The notes: generated by a model from the sequence alone, not told the origin. DNA of 64,000 nt from Chloracidobacterium sp. (GCA_016711345.1 JADJTD010000001.1:3598001-3662000); one strand, 5' to 3'. Positions 50,474 to 58,862 are shown, numbered from the stretch's first letter. A program made the numbers and translations.

Positions 50474-51679
50474 CTAAAACAACGCCAATTTAATGCGTAG
50501 GAATTTCTTAGGATTCTGCCGAAAATCATAGAGAAGTTTCGTGCCTTCGCTCGATAGGGTGTTTACGTTATTAGCGGTTTGATTAATGCTGTTGTAAAGC
50601 GTTTCGTCGGTTACAAGGCGTCCGATCGTTCCTTTGCCTGCCTGTGCATCGGCGAGTATCGCTTCGATACGGACAGTTGTTGCGGCGAAGCGGGCAATAG
50701 CATCTTTCGTCTCGTCGTATAACTTGTCGTCTCGGAACAATTTTCCGGCTGAACCTTTACCGTCTCGAATGTCAGACGTTATTAGTTTTACATCATCGGC
50801 GATCGCCGAGATCTTTTCCGCCGAAACTTTTAGGTTAGCCACTGCATCGCGAGTCTCTAAATACAAAGCGTCATCATTGACAAATTTCCCCGCGGAGCCG
50901 CGTCCGGCTTTGATATCGCCTGAGATAGCTTCCAACTGCGCTACTGTTTTATTCAAACTATCGTAAAGAGCGGGATCGTTCACCAATTTGCCTGCGCTGC
51001 CCTGGCCCTTATTTATTTTGTCTATCGTAGTTTGCAGGCGCGTCATCGTTGCTCGAGTTTCAAGGACGGCGCTGTCGAGACTTTTATAGAGCGATTCATC
51101 ATTGATAATGCGGCCAAGTGTGCCGTCGCCTTGGTTAGCCTTGTTCAGAATATCATTTGCCGGAACAGCGATCTCATTGATCTTTTTGAGCAGATCATTT
51201 CCGGTTTCAGTCAGTTGGGTTAACGAATTTCCCGCGCTTGAATCGAGCAAAGCACCATTGACGATAGGACTGCCTTTTGACGTGCCGGGAATGATGTTTA
51301 TCATCTTGTCGTTGCCGAGGATCGACGTAGCGACCAATTGTGCACGAGAATCAGTACGGATCAGGTCGGAAATTGGCTTGTTGTCCAATTCCTGGACTAC
51401 TGCAAGCGTCGCTTCGATCCGTTGTCCTGCGGGCGAGTCAGGCGGAAGAAACCTAACGTCCTCGACCTTCCCAACGGAAACGCCAGCCAGCTGAACATCG
51501 GCTCCCGGATGCAGGCCGTCTGCGCTTTCGAATCGGGACTTTAGCCGCAGTTTTTTCTCAAACGGATTAAAGCCCCCACTTGAGTTAAGGATCAGGAAAC
51601 CAGTGACCAGCAACGCGCCGAGCATAAATATTCCCACGCGAAGCTCACTTAAGGTAAGTTTTTGTTGACGTCTGGGCAT
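50474..51679 (-). CDS. mlaD: MlaD-family (MCE) lipid-transport protein
   Basis: The 401-aa protein has an N-terminal transmembrane anchor (residues 13-30) and one MCE domain (about 40-120: SRFESADGLHPGADVQLAGVSVGKVEDVRF). A long helical tail follows, made of repeated segments such as GRIINDESLYKSLDSAV, GKLVNDPALYDSLNKTV and GKFVNDDALYLETRDAV. Each has GxxxxD-x-LY and they are spaced about 45 residues apart. MCE proteins carry phospholipids across the periplasm as part of Mla-type ABC systems. It is the last of three genes with the ATPase and permease. No MlaC or MlaB is present. Confidence 0.88.
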   Translation of the reverse strand: MPRRQQKLTLSELRVGIFMLGALLVTGFLILNSSGGFNPFEKKLRLKSRFESADGLHPGADVQLAGVSVGKVEDVRFLPPDSPAGQRIEATLAVVQELDNKPISDLIRTDSRAQLVATSILGNDKMINIIPGTSKGSPIVNGALLDSSAGNSLTQLTETGNDLLKKINEIAVPANDILNKANQGDGTLGRIINDESLYKSLDSAVLETRATMTRLQTTIDKINKGQGSAGKLVNDPALYDSLNKTVAQLEAISGDIKAGRGSAGKFVNDDALYLETRDAVANLKVSAEKISAIADDVKLITSDIRDGKGSAGKLFRDDKLYDETKDAIARFAATTVRIEAILADAQAGKGTIGRLVTDETLYNSINQTANNVNTLSSEGTKLLYDFRQNPKKFLRIKLALF

Positions 51680-51685
51680 CGTTTT

Positions 51686-52579
51686 TTACTTTCCTCGAAT
51701 AAATCTCTGTATGTAAGAATCACTATTGGCACGAAGTTGTTCGTCCTTTCCGCTAAAGATGATCTTACCGTTCCGCAGCATCATTACCTCGGTATTTATT
51801 AAGCACAATCGTTCGCCTTCGAGTTCAAAATGCACCTTTCCCTTGCGGTCCAGCACAGTGTATTCAGAAGAGATATATTCAAGATTGTTCATCTCGTGCG
51901 TTACAAATATAGATGATACATCCTCGAGGTCGCGAAGTTTAATTGCCAGTTCGCATATGGTTCTCGCAGTCGGCGGATCAAGCCCTGCAGTCGGTTCGTC
52001 AAAAAGTACGATGCCGGGATTTCCTACGAGTGCCCGGGCTATACCTACACGCCGCCGCATGCCTCCGGAAAGCTCTATAGGCATCTTATCAATTGCGTCT
52101 TCGAGATCAACGAATTGGAGCATTCGGCGGACTTCGTGCTCAACCTCATCCTCATCAATTCCATCTTCATGCAGGCGATAAGCGACATTATCATATACGG
52201 ACAAAGAATCGAACAAGGCTCCTTCCTGAAACACCATACCGATATTTTCACGGATACGCATCAGCTCGACGTCGTCTAAGTCCGTGATATCTTCGCCCTC
52301 TATAAAGATTTGGCCCGCATCGGGCTTTAAGAGTCCGAGAATCAGCTTGATGATCGTTGACTTACCGCTTCCCGAGCCGCCCAAAACTATCTTTGTCTCT
52401 CCACGCCTAACGGAAAAGCTGATCTTGTCCAAAATGACCTGATCGTCAAATGCCAGTTCAACGTCTCGAAACTCGATCGCAGGCAGAATACGCTCACTAC
52501 TGCGGGCGTCCGACGAGCTAGCGGGAAGCAAACCGTCCGCGTGTATCTGCTCTCGAAATTCAATATTCTCAAATGACAT
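51686..52579 (-). CDS. mlaF: Mla-type ABC transporter ATP-binding protein
   Basis: The 297-aa ATPase shows Walker A (LGGSGSGKSTIIKL, 67-80), the Q-loop (NIGMVFQEGALFDSLSV), signature (LSGGMRRRVGIARALV), Walker B (IVLFDEPTAGLDPPTA) and H-loop (SIFVTHEMNN). The MlaF-like GALFDSL after the Q-loop supports lipid-transport specificity. About 24 residues (243-266, DRKGKVHFELEGERLCLINTEV) are inserted before the usual GKIIFSG hairpin. The N-terminal 33 residues precede the ATPase domain and are probably disordered. It lies between the permease and MCE genes with 20- and 6-base spacers. Confidence 0.9.
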   Translation of the reverse strand: MSFENIEFREQIHADGLLPASSSDARSSERILPAIEFRDVELAFDDQVILDKISFSVRRGETKIVLGGSGSGKSTIIKLILGLLKPDAGQIFIEGEDITDLDDVELMRIRENIGMVFQEGALFDSLSVYDNVAYRLHEDGIDEDEVEHEVRRMLQFVDLEDAIDKMPIELSGGMRRRVGIARALVGNPGIVLFDEPTAGLDPPTARTICELAIKLRDLEDVSSIFVTHEMNNLEYISSEYTVLDRKGKVHFELEGERLCLINTEVMMLRNGKIIFSGKDEQLRANSDSYIQRFIRGK

Positions 52580-52599
52580 ATCAGCTCGTACTCACCGCC

Positions 52600-53370
52600 T
52601 TAAAATAATGTACCCTGCAGTAAAGTTTGTAAAATTTTGGAGAGGAAAAAATCTGCAATGATAATGTTGATTGATGACGCGACAACCGCCTGCGTAGTAG
52701 AAACTCCGACCCCAACCGTACCGCCTTTGGTATTCAACCCCTTGTAGCACGAGATCATTCCTATGATCACACCAAAAAATACTGGCTTTACGATACCCGC
52801 CACTAGGTCGTCAACGGCAGTGCCGGTGCGAACCGACGATATATAAACATTAAGATCGAGTCCATGCAACTGCTTTGCGACGATTCCGCCGCCGATCAAC
52901 CCAAACAGGTCAGCCGCGATCGTCAATAACGGAAGAGTGACCAGCAAAGCGATCAATCGCGGAGTGACCAGCTTACGAACCGGGGACGTTCCAAGCGCAC
53001 GCATTGCATCGATCTGCTGCGATACGACCATTGACCCTAGCTCGGCGGCTATCGCAGAGCCAACACGGCCTGCGACCATCAACGCTGTCAAAACTGGCCC
53101 CAATTCACGGATCAATGAGACCGCAACTCCCTGCCCTACGTTGCTTTGGGCTCCATAATATTGCAGCGTGGGGTATGTTTGCAGAACCAATACGCCGCCG
53201 GTGAAAAAACCGGTAAGTACGACAATTCCCAGCGAGCCGACACCGATCTGGTCCATTTGATTGATGATCTCATCAAAATATCGCGGTCTCTTGCGCAGAC
53301 CTTTGATCGAACGCCACAATAGATTTGTGATATCTTGAAGTTCGAAAAGGAATTTTGTTAGTGGATTCAT
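52600..53370 (-). CDS. mlaE: Mla-type ABC transporter permease (MlaE)
   Basis: From ATG 53370 the 256-aa protein has the MlaE layout: an interfacial N-terminal helix, then about five membrane helices. Conserved marks are GVGSLGIVVLTGFFTGGVLVLQTYPTL, LIRELGPVLTALMVAGRVGSAIAAELG and the IDAMRALGTSPVRKLVTPR coupling segment. The frame extends to 53454, but the extra 28 residues are not typical. MlaE forms the membrane core that moves phospholipids between the membranes and the MCE hexamer. It is the first gene of the mlaE-mlaF-mlaD operon. Confidence 0.92.
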   Translation of the reverse strand: MNPLTKFLFELQDITNLLWRSIKGLRKRPRYFDEIINQMDQIGVGSLGIVVLTGFFTGGVLVLQTYPTLQYYGAQSNVGQGVAVSLIRELGPVLTALMVAGRVGSAIAAELGSMVVSQQIDAMRALGTSPVRKLVTPRLIALLVTLPLLTIAADLFGLIGGGIVAKQLHGLDLNVYISSVRTGTAVDDLVAGIVKPVFFGVIIGMISCYKGLNTKGGTVGVGVSTTQAVVASSINIIIADFFLSKILQTLLQGTLF

Positions 53371-53487
53371 TAATGGAGAGCCAAATATATTTGGTTCAGG
53401 ATATAACGAACACTTACAAAACATCAAACACAAAAGAACCGCCGGCCCTTTCAAGAACCGGCTGAATCATAAAACAAATTACTATTT

Positions 53488-54060
53488 TTACAAGTCTTGC
53501 CGTTGTTGGTCTTTTGATCTTGAGGACTCTGCAGTCTGTGGTTTGCCATGATGTCGGGTTCTATCAACATTGAATTGACGACGCATCTTTAGCTCTTCCC
53601 GCATCTTTTCAAATCTCTGACGAAGCTCACGAAAACGAACCAATTGCTCCTGCGTCAAAACACGGCGGACGGCAAACTCATTCATATACCGCAGTTTCTC
53701 AACTTCAGCCTGCGCCATCTGACGTTCACTCAACCGAGCCTGGACTTCTTCTGCATTGGTCTGGTCGGCATAGATCGCTTCATTAAGAGCACGGTTGGCC
53801 TCTCGAAAACGCTTTTGAGCTTCTTCCATCAATGCCTTTTTCTCTTGATGGATCTTACGGATCTGCTGTACTTGCTCTTCCGTCAATCCGAGCTTGTGAA
53901 GAAAGTCGGTGCGAGGGTCGCGGGTTTGCTTCATCTCCGGACGCTGGACTTCACGCGGAGGAGCGTCAGAGGGTTTTGCATCTTGAGCAATGGCAGTTGA
54001 AGAAAAAACAAATGCCAAAGCCAGCATGATAATTGTTGTGAAGTATTTCTTTCCCATCAT
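53488..54060 (-). CDS. Spy/CpxP-like periplasmic protein
   Basis: The start at 54060 follows AAGGAAG and gives a signal peptide (MMGKKYFTTIIMLALAF, ending TAIAQ). The mature protein is nearly all helix and charged, with two LTxxQ-type motifs (LGLTEEQVQQIRKIHQE and VLTQEQLVRFRELRQ) as in Spy, CpxP and the Zn-resistance family. These proteins chaperone unfolded envelope proteins or sense metal and stress. The tail (from about 160) is basic and disordered. It sits directly downstream of an ECF sigma/anti-sigma pair, which points to envelope-stress control. Confidence 0.82.
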   Translation of the reverse strand: MMGKKYFTTIIMLALAFVFSSTAIAQDAKPSDAPPREVQRPEMKQTRDPRTDFLHKLGLTEEQVQQIRKIHQEKKALMEEAQKRFREANRALNEAIYADQTNAEEVQARLSERQMAQAEVEKLRYMNEFAVRRVLTQEQLVRFRELRQRFEKMREELKMRRQFNVDRTRHHGKPQTAESSRSKDQQRQDL

Positions 54061-54076
54061 ATCTTCCTTAAACTTT

Positions 54077-54775
54077 TTAACTGTCAATATCCGCAAACAG
54101 ATCGGCGAGCCGAAGCGAATTGTCATCTTCAGCCTCATAATTGCTCAAAACCGGAGCGGTCGAAGGCAATGTCGTCGTAGGTTGCCTTCTAACGGTTGTC
54201 GCGACTGTTTGTTTCGCATTAGAAATCTGACGACGGGCGACGGCCTTGATCGGCTGAATGTCCTTATTCGTTGTCTTAGGAGTCGTTACAGCAACGTCAG
54301 ACTGATCTAACTCTGGCTGCTTGCTCGTCTCAGTATTCTTGAGCGGAGCGGTACTCGGCACGTCGTTTGGCCGGACGTTAGACGCGATCGGCAGTTCGCT
54401 CGTGCCGGTTGATCTCAACATCAAAAAGCCCACGCCCAAAAATAGTACCAATCCAGCCACAGCCGCAAGCGGTAAAGGCTGTAGCCAACCGCGAAGCCCT
54501 GCCCATAGTCCAACAGACTCACTTTGTTCGACAAACTTTTGCCTCGGCTCGTATGGAATTACGATTTCCGGGGTCGGCAGATGGTTGAACTCTTCTTTCT
54601 GCCATTCGAACACCGAAAACCTTGCTTCCGAGATCGCGGCGAAATCGTCTGTACAGACTGTGCAATCAGCCAGATGCGTCTCGAATTGTGAACGCTCAAC
54701 GCCAACCATTTCGTCGTACATATACGAAACGATCTCGTCCTCAAATGGGCAATTTGTTTTGCCGTTATTCTTCAT
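54077..54775 (-). CDS. anti-sigma factor with zinc-finger domain
   Basis: The 232-aa protein starts with a zf-HC2-type domain: CPFEDEIVSYMYDEM, then a His and the CxxC pair (THLADCTVCTDDF). A single transmembrane helix lies near residues 98-116, and the C-terminal half outside the membrane is low-complexity Thr/Pro/Ser. This is the standard layout of membrane anti-sigma factors that hold an ECF sigma factor until a stress signal. It lies 12 bases downstream of the sigma gene and 16 bases before the Spy-like gene. Confidence 0.87.
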   Translation of the reverse strand: MKNNGKTNCPFEDEIVSYMYDEMVGVERSQFETHLADCTVCTDDFAAISEARFSVFEWQKEEFNHLPTPEIVIPYEPRQKFVEQSESVGLWAGLRGWLQPLPLAAVAGLVLFLGVGFLMLRSTGTSELPIASNVRPNDVPSTAPLKNTETSKQPELDQSDVAVTTPKTTNKDIQPIKAVARRQISNAKQTVATTVRRQPTTTLPSTAPVLSNYEAEDDNSLRLADLFADIDS

Positions 54776-54787
54776 TGCTTCTAAAGA

Positions 54788-55366
54788 TCAAACGACCTCG
54801 ACGGGCGTTCGCTCCAACCTCATTTTCAACTGTTTCAATGCCGTGTAAAGCCTGCTTTTGACCGTGCTGAGCGGCAGTTCGAGCGTTTCCGAAATTTCCT
54901 GAAACGTCATTTCCTCAAACTCCTTCATCACGATCACCTGCCTCAATTCCGTCGGCAAACCGCCAACCGCTTGTCTCACGAGCGTCAACCGCTCACTCTT
55001 TTCGATGACTTTCGACGGAGAATAATTCGGCGATGCAACGAATGTTCGATCTTCGGCTCCTTCATCATCGTCGAGGAAATCCTCCGACCGCGATTTTTGA
55101 CGACGTTTTATTGTCAAACACTGGTTCACCGCAATCCGGTGCAGCCACGACGAAACCTTTGCCTCGCCGCGAAAATTCTTTATGTTGCGGTAGGCCGCGA
55201 TAAAGGCTTCCTGACAGGCGTCGCCTGCGTCGTCCTCGCGCCCGAGCATACCGAAGCAGAGAGCGAAGATCTTTCGTTCCCACCTTCTAACGATTTCGTC
55301 GAAGGCTTCCCTGTCGTCAGAAACTGCCAGTTCGACAAGCTGTTCATCGGTTTTGCTTTGCAACAT
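54788..55366 (-). CDS. RNA polymerase ECF sigma factor (RpoE-like)
   Basis: The 192-aa protein has the two ECF regions. Region 2 (EAFDEIVRRWERKIFALCFGMLGREDDAGDACQEAFIAAYRNI) binds the -10, and region 4 (LPTELRQVIVMKEFEEMTFQEISETLELPLSTVKSRLYTALKQL) binds the -35. The linker is short, with no extra domain. With the anti-sigma factor immediately downstream and a Spy/CpxP-like gene after it, the unit looks like an envelope-stress regulon of the sigma-E kind. The 557-bp spacer upstream should hold its autoregulated promoter; I could not identify it confidently. Confidence 0.92.
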   Translation of the reverse strand: MLQSKTDEQLVELAVSDDREAFDEIVRRWERKIFALCFGMLGREDDAGDACQEAFIAAYRNIKNFRGEAKVSSWLHRIAVNQCLTIKRRQKSRSEDFLDDDEGAEDRTFVASPNYSPSKVIEKSERLTLVRQAVGGLPTELRQVIVMKEFEEMTFQEISETLELPLSTVKSRLYTALKQLKMRLERTPVEVV

Positions 55367-55923
55367 CGACTCGTGTCAACACACTATCTTTTCACGAGAA
55401 TCATACCTCAAAATTCACGGACCAAACGCCAGGCTGTTCACGTCAACAAAACTAAGACGCAAAAAATAATAAAAAAGTCTGAATAAGTTCCTTGGCGATG
55501 TTGCCAGCGGGTACCAAAAACAACGCTTCAAAATTAGACAAAACTCGCATTACCGACCGGACAAATGTCACATTGTGACACAGCACGATTCGCATAAACC
55601 CAATTGCTGCAATAGGTTAAGCCCGGTTTTTCAGATCGCCTTGTCCGGCGTGTCCGGACACCACACCGGACATTCTAACTGTTGCAACTATTGAGGTTAC
55701 ATCGCATATTTTTACTTTGTCCGCCTAATTTGAAAAAAAAATATTTGCGCCACAATCCGACACAAGTTTCAAGGTATTTTTTGAGTTGTCAAAGATCGAT
55801 TCAAGTATCCTGTAAGATAACATATGTGCACATGTCGTCGAAGATATTATCTGTGATACGCTGGCGACAAAAAGCATGTTTCATGAAAATAAACTAAATT
55901 TCAGATTCTATCTTAGAAATCAC
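55367..55923. other. 557-bp spacer with TGTCCGG repeats
   Basis: No gene is visible. The spacer holds CCGGACAAATGTCACATTGTGACA (about 55557-55580) and a cluster of TGTCCGG/CCGGACA units (55641-55672), including the perfect palindrome TGTCCGGACA at 55651-55660. It also holds an ATGTGCACAT palindrome near 55824. It separates the ECF sigma gene start from the arginase stop. Confidence 0.6.
55641..55672. repeat. TGTCCGG palindromic cluster
   Basis: TTGTCCGGCG, TGTCCGGACA and CCACACCGGACA follow one another and pair back on each other. CCGGACAAA also occurs about 80 bases earlier and at 46057-46065. Given its place ahead of the ECF sigma gene it may be a regulator site or a mobile palindrome. Confidence 0.5.
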
Positions 55924-56853
55924 CTACAAGATTGTCTTACCCAACGCCGACAGGATCAGTTCGCAGGCTAGTTCGACGGTGATGTTGCTTTGGTCGAGGA
56001 GCGGGTTGACTTCGACTATTTCGAAGGACCGCATGCCGCCGTGTTCGGCGATGATCTCTAGGGCGAGATGGGCTTCGCGATAGGTCGTGCCGCCGCGGAC
56101 CAAGGTGCCGCTGCCCGGTGCGAATCGCGGATCGATCATGTCGATGTCAAACGTCACGGCGTAACCGCCCGGAGCCTGTGAAGCGATCTTAATAGCATCT
56201 TCGACGCACGCAGCCATCCCGCGTTTGTCGATGTCGCTCATCGTAAAGAAATTCTTGCGAAGCCCAAGCTTTTCGATCGTGGCACGTTCGCCCTGATCGA
56301 TGTCGCGGGCTCCGATGTGCGCGAAGTATTTGTGGTTGAGCTTTGGCGCGTAGCCGCAGAGGTTGACGAGCTGTTCGTTGCCGTAGCCGAGTATCGTCGC
56401 CAGCGGCATGCCGTGAATGTTGCCCGACGGCGAAGTATCAGGCGTGTTGATGTCCGAGTGAGCATCAAACCAGATCAAGCCGATCTCAGTTCCCTTTTGC
56501 TTATAGTGATTGGCGATGGCCGAGAATGTCGGTATCGCAATAGCGTGATCGCCGCCGAGAATGATCGGCAGTTCACCGGCGTTGAGAATGTCGCTCACCG
56601 CTTTGATGATGTTCTCGCTTGAAGCGAGCATTTCCTTTAGATGTTTGGGATGGCCTCCGTCAGATCCCGGCTCGGGTTGGACAATCGCTGCGTCGCCGTG
56701 ATCGACGACTTGATAGCCGCCGCGTATGTGCTCAGCGAGGCTCAGCCCGCGAAACTCCGTCAAACGCATCGCATTAACGCCAAGCTCGCTTCCCGTCTTC
56801 CCCGCACCAAAGCCAAGCGGCACGCCGAGTATTCCTACTTTTTTATCAGTCAT
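55924..56853 (-). CDS. rocF: arginase
   Basis: This Mn-dependent hydrolase of the ureohydrolase family yields ornithine and urea. The 309-aa sequence has all metal motifs: ILGGDHAIAI (near 102), IWFDAHSDINTPDTS (125-139, Asp/His/Asp) and VTFDIDMIDPRFAPGSGT (near 232). The IHGMPLATILGYG loop and GGTTYREAHLALEII match arginase (RocF/SpeB superfamily, arginase branch). It is the last gene of the lpt-rpoN-PTS cluster, 3 bases after HPr. Putting arginine breakdown behind a regulatory PTS may link nitrogen supply to carbon state; that link is inferred. Confidence 0.93.
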   Translation of the reverse strand: MTDKKVGILGVPLGFGAGKTGSELGVNAMRLTEFRGLSLAEHIRGGYQVVDHGDAAIVQPEPGSDGGHPKHLKEMLASSENIIKAVSDILNAGELPIILGGDHAIAIPTFSAIANHYKQKGTEIGLIWFDAHSDINTPDTSPSGNIHGMPLATILGYGNEQLVNLCGYAPKLNHKYFAHIGARDIDQGERATIEKLGLRKNFFTMSDIDKRGMAACVEDAIKIASQAPGGYAVTFDIDMIDPRFAPGSGTLVRGGTTYREAHLALEIIAEHGGMRSFEIVEVNPLLDQSNITVELACELILSALGKTIL

Positions 56854-56856
56854 AAT

Positions 56857-57135
56857 TCAATCTTGATCCTCGCCAAATTTGTCGGCGAAGAGTTTTGTGA
56901 TCTGCTCGATGGCGTCTTGTTCGTCAATGCCTTCGACTGTGATCTTCAGATCGACGCCGATTCCCGCTGCGATCTGCAAAAGGCCTAATATATCCTTGCC
57001 GTCAGCACTTACGTTTGTGTCAGTTCGCGTAAGCGTAACGCTGCTGCGGAACGTGTTAGCAAGCCGCACGAGCTTTGCCGCCGCTCTCGCATGCAAGCCG
57101 AGCGCGTTTGTGATACTCACTTCGCGCTCAAGCAT
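56857..57135 (-). CDS. ptsH: phosphocarrier protein HPr
   Basis: HPr takes phosphate from enzyme I and gives it to EIIA. The 92-aa protein has phospho-His15 in ITNALGLHARAAAKLV. The second regulatory site is altered: SADGKDILGLLQIAAG has Asp48 where other HPrs have Ser46 (K-S-I-x-G), so it cannot be serine-phosphorylated and may mimic that state. The C-terminal KITVEGIDEQDAIEQITKLF is typical. It overlaps the EIIA stop by 8 bases and ends 3 bases before arginase. No HPr kinase is seen in the window. Confidence 0.93.
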   Translation of the reverse strand: MLEREVSITNALGLHARAAAKLVRLANTFRSSVTLTRTDTNVSADGKDILGLLQIAAGIGVDLKITVEGIDEQDAIEQITKLFADKFGEDQD

Positions 57136-57562
57136 CCTTTTTCATTTTCTGCGGCTCAAGAAAGGCGCTAGTTCGACAGATCGCTTCTTTACCCTGATCC
57201 TCGACCTCTATTGCGAGTTCGTGAAGCGTAATTTCTTTGTTGTTGGATGCGAGCTTTATCACCATCGGCAAATTGACGCCGGTAACGATCTCGACTTCGT
57301 TCTCTTTGAGAAACATTGCCGAGATATTCGTCGGCGTGCCGCCGAACATATCGGTCAACACCAAAACTCCGTTACCATTAGAAACCTGTGCGATCGCACG
57401 TTCTATCTCGACTTTGGCCATATCGACATCGTCATGCCAGCCGATCGAGACCGCAGTGATGTGGCTGAGATCGCCGACGACAGCTTCTGCCGCTGCTAGC
57501 AATTCATTTGCGACTTGTCCGTGAGATACGATGACTCCGCCGATTCGTTTTGTTTCGCTCAT
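57128..57562 (-). CDS. PTS mannose-family EIIA component
   Basis: The 144-aa protein has the EIIA-Man fold. The phospho-acceptor His is in IGGVIVSHGQVANELL (near 14), and the partner Asp is in VLVLTDMFGGTPTNIS (near 70). No EIIB domain is fused and no EIIB/C/D genes follow, so it probably has a regulatory task, as in Man-type EIIA proteins of PTS-Ntr-like clusters in Alphaproteobacteria. It is 2 bases from rapZ upstream and overlaps HPr downstream. Confidence 0.92.
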   Translation of the reverse strand: MSETKRIGGVIVSHGQVANELLAAAEAVVGDLSHITAVSIGWHDDVDMAKVEIERAIAQVSNGNGVLVLTDMFGGTPTNISAMFLKENEVEIVTGVNLPMVIKLASNNKEITLHELAIEVEDQGKEAICRTSAFLEPQKMKKDA

Positions 57563-57563
57563 A

Positions 57564-58472
57564 TTATTTCTGAATGTCTCGATGCGTCACCGAAACGTCA
57601 AACTTCTCTTTCTTAAGCGCGTCGCGCAGGCTGTTCGCGACCATCACCGAACGATGTCGTCCGCCTGTACAGCCAACACCGATCGTTAAATAAGATTTGC
57701 CTTCGCGTTGATATAGCGGCAGCAGATATAACAGCAGATCAATAAGTCTTTTAATCGTCTCGTTTACTTCAGGCTTGTCGCGGAGGTATTTAATTATCTT
57801 TGGATCTTCGCCGGCAAGATGTTTTAGGTCCTGTTGAAAATATGGATTAGGCAAATGCCGGACATCAAACATAAGATCGACACCGCGAGGGCTGCCGTAT
57901 TTGTGCCCGAAACTTATCACCTCGACCTTCATCGGCACACCTTTGTCGGAGCCGCTGAATTTCTGGACCATCAAATGTCGCAGCGTGTGAACAGTATGCT
58001 CGGACGTGTCGATGTGAAGATCCGCAAGTTTGCGGACATCTTTGAGCGTCCGTCGTTCCGCGCGGATCGCGGCGAGAAGGCCTTTGTCGTTGTCGGCAGG
58101 ATGACGACGGCGCGTTTCGGAAAAGCGACGAAGCAAGACTTCGTCTGACGCCTCAAAAAAAACGATAAACGGTCTAATCTTTTTCTTTGCTAACTTAGCA
58201 AGTTCACTCTGGAATTGAGACAAGAAATGACGTTCGCGAATATCTATTACCAAAGCAGCCTTCTCTATTGGCGGAGTGCCGTCTTCGCCTTCGATCAGCA
58301 AACGTCCAAAAGTCGAAAGCATCGTCAAAGGCAGATTATCGACGCAAAAATATCCAAGATCCTCAAATGCATCCGTTGCCGAGCTCATTCCCGATCCGCT
58401 AAGTCCTGTCACGATCACGAACTCAGGAAGCTCTACACTTTTCCGCTGCTTTTTACGTCTTTCTGAGGGCAT
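57564..58472 (-). CDS. rapZ: RapZ/YvcJ-family P-loop protein
   Basis: The family binds nucleotides and, in E. coli, guides RNase E to the glmZ sRNA; in B. subtilis YvcJ affects competence. From ATG 58472 the protein is 302 aa. The P-loop reads VTGLSGSGMSSATDAFEDLG, so the Walker A Lys is replaced by Met29. The rest is normal: YFCVDNLPLTML, FLEASDEVLLRRFSETRRRHP (here FFEASDEV), SFGHKYGSPRGVDLMFDVRHLPNPYF and IGVGCTGGRHRSVMVA. An ATG at 58496 overlaps hpf by 20 bases and is an alternative start. It lies between hpf and EIIA. Confidence 0.9.
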   Translation of the reverse strand: MPSERRKKQRKSVELPEFVIVTGLSGSGMSSATDAFEDLGYFCVDNLPLTMLSTFGRLLIEGEDGTPPIEKAALVIDIRERHFLSQFQSELAKLAKKKIRPFIVFFEASDEVLLRRFSETRRRHPADNDKGLLAAIRAERRTLKDVRKLADLHIDTSEHTVHTLRHLMVQKFSGSDKGVPMKVEVISFGHKYGSPRGVDLMFDVRHLPNPYFQQDLKHLAGEDPKIIKYLRDKPEVNETIKRLIDLLLYLLPLYQREGKSYLTIGVGCTGGRHRSVMVANSLRDALKKEKFDVSVTHRDIQK

Positions 58473-58476
58473 AAAG

Positions 58477-58821
58477 CTAATCGACCTCATCCTCAAGTGT
58501 CGGTATCACAGACGCCTTTGTCGCTTTGTGCGATTTATCGATCACTTTATCCTTCAATTTTCTAGCCTGCTTTTCGATCTTTTCGATGGTCTGAGACAGC
58601 GATTGGTACATATCTGAGTTACTGGTCTCAGCCGTCAAAACTTCGTTTCGCCAATTGATCACGACCTCGGATCGATGCCTGCCGCGCTCTACTTCAATTA
58701 TTACGTGCGCTTTAGGCGGCTTGCCGTCAAAAATATGTTCGATCCTCTTAAAATGTTCTTCCACATGGGATTTTAGTGCCGGTGTTACGTCAATGTGTCG
58801 TCCTGTGAATTCAAAGTTCAT
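58477..58821 (-). CDS. hpf: ribosome hibernation promoting factor (short HPF/YfiA)
   Basis: The 114-aa protein starts MNFEFTGRHIDVTPALKSHVEEHFKRIE and has HVIIEVERGRHRSEVVINW and ETSNSDMYQSLSQTIEKIEKQARKLKDK. These are the marks of the HPF/YfiA domain that sits in the decoding site of idle ribosomes. The long-form C-terminal dimerisation domain is absent, so it would need a partner to form 100S particles. It lies 41 bases downstream of rpoN, the classic rpoN-hpf pairing. Confidence 0.93.
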   Translation of the reverse strand: MNFEFTGRHIDVTPALKSHVEEHFKRIEHIFDGKPPKAHVIIEVERGRHRSEVVINWRNEVLTAETSNSDMYQSLSQTIEKIEKQARKLKDKVIDKSHKATKASVIPTLEDEVD

Positions 58822-58862
58822 GTTTGTTCGTCTCTCTTAATTAGTATGTATGATTACCGAAA

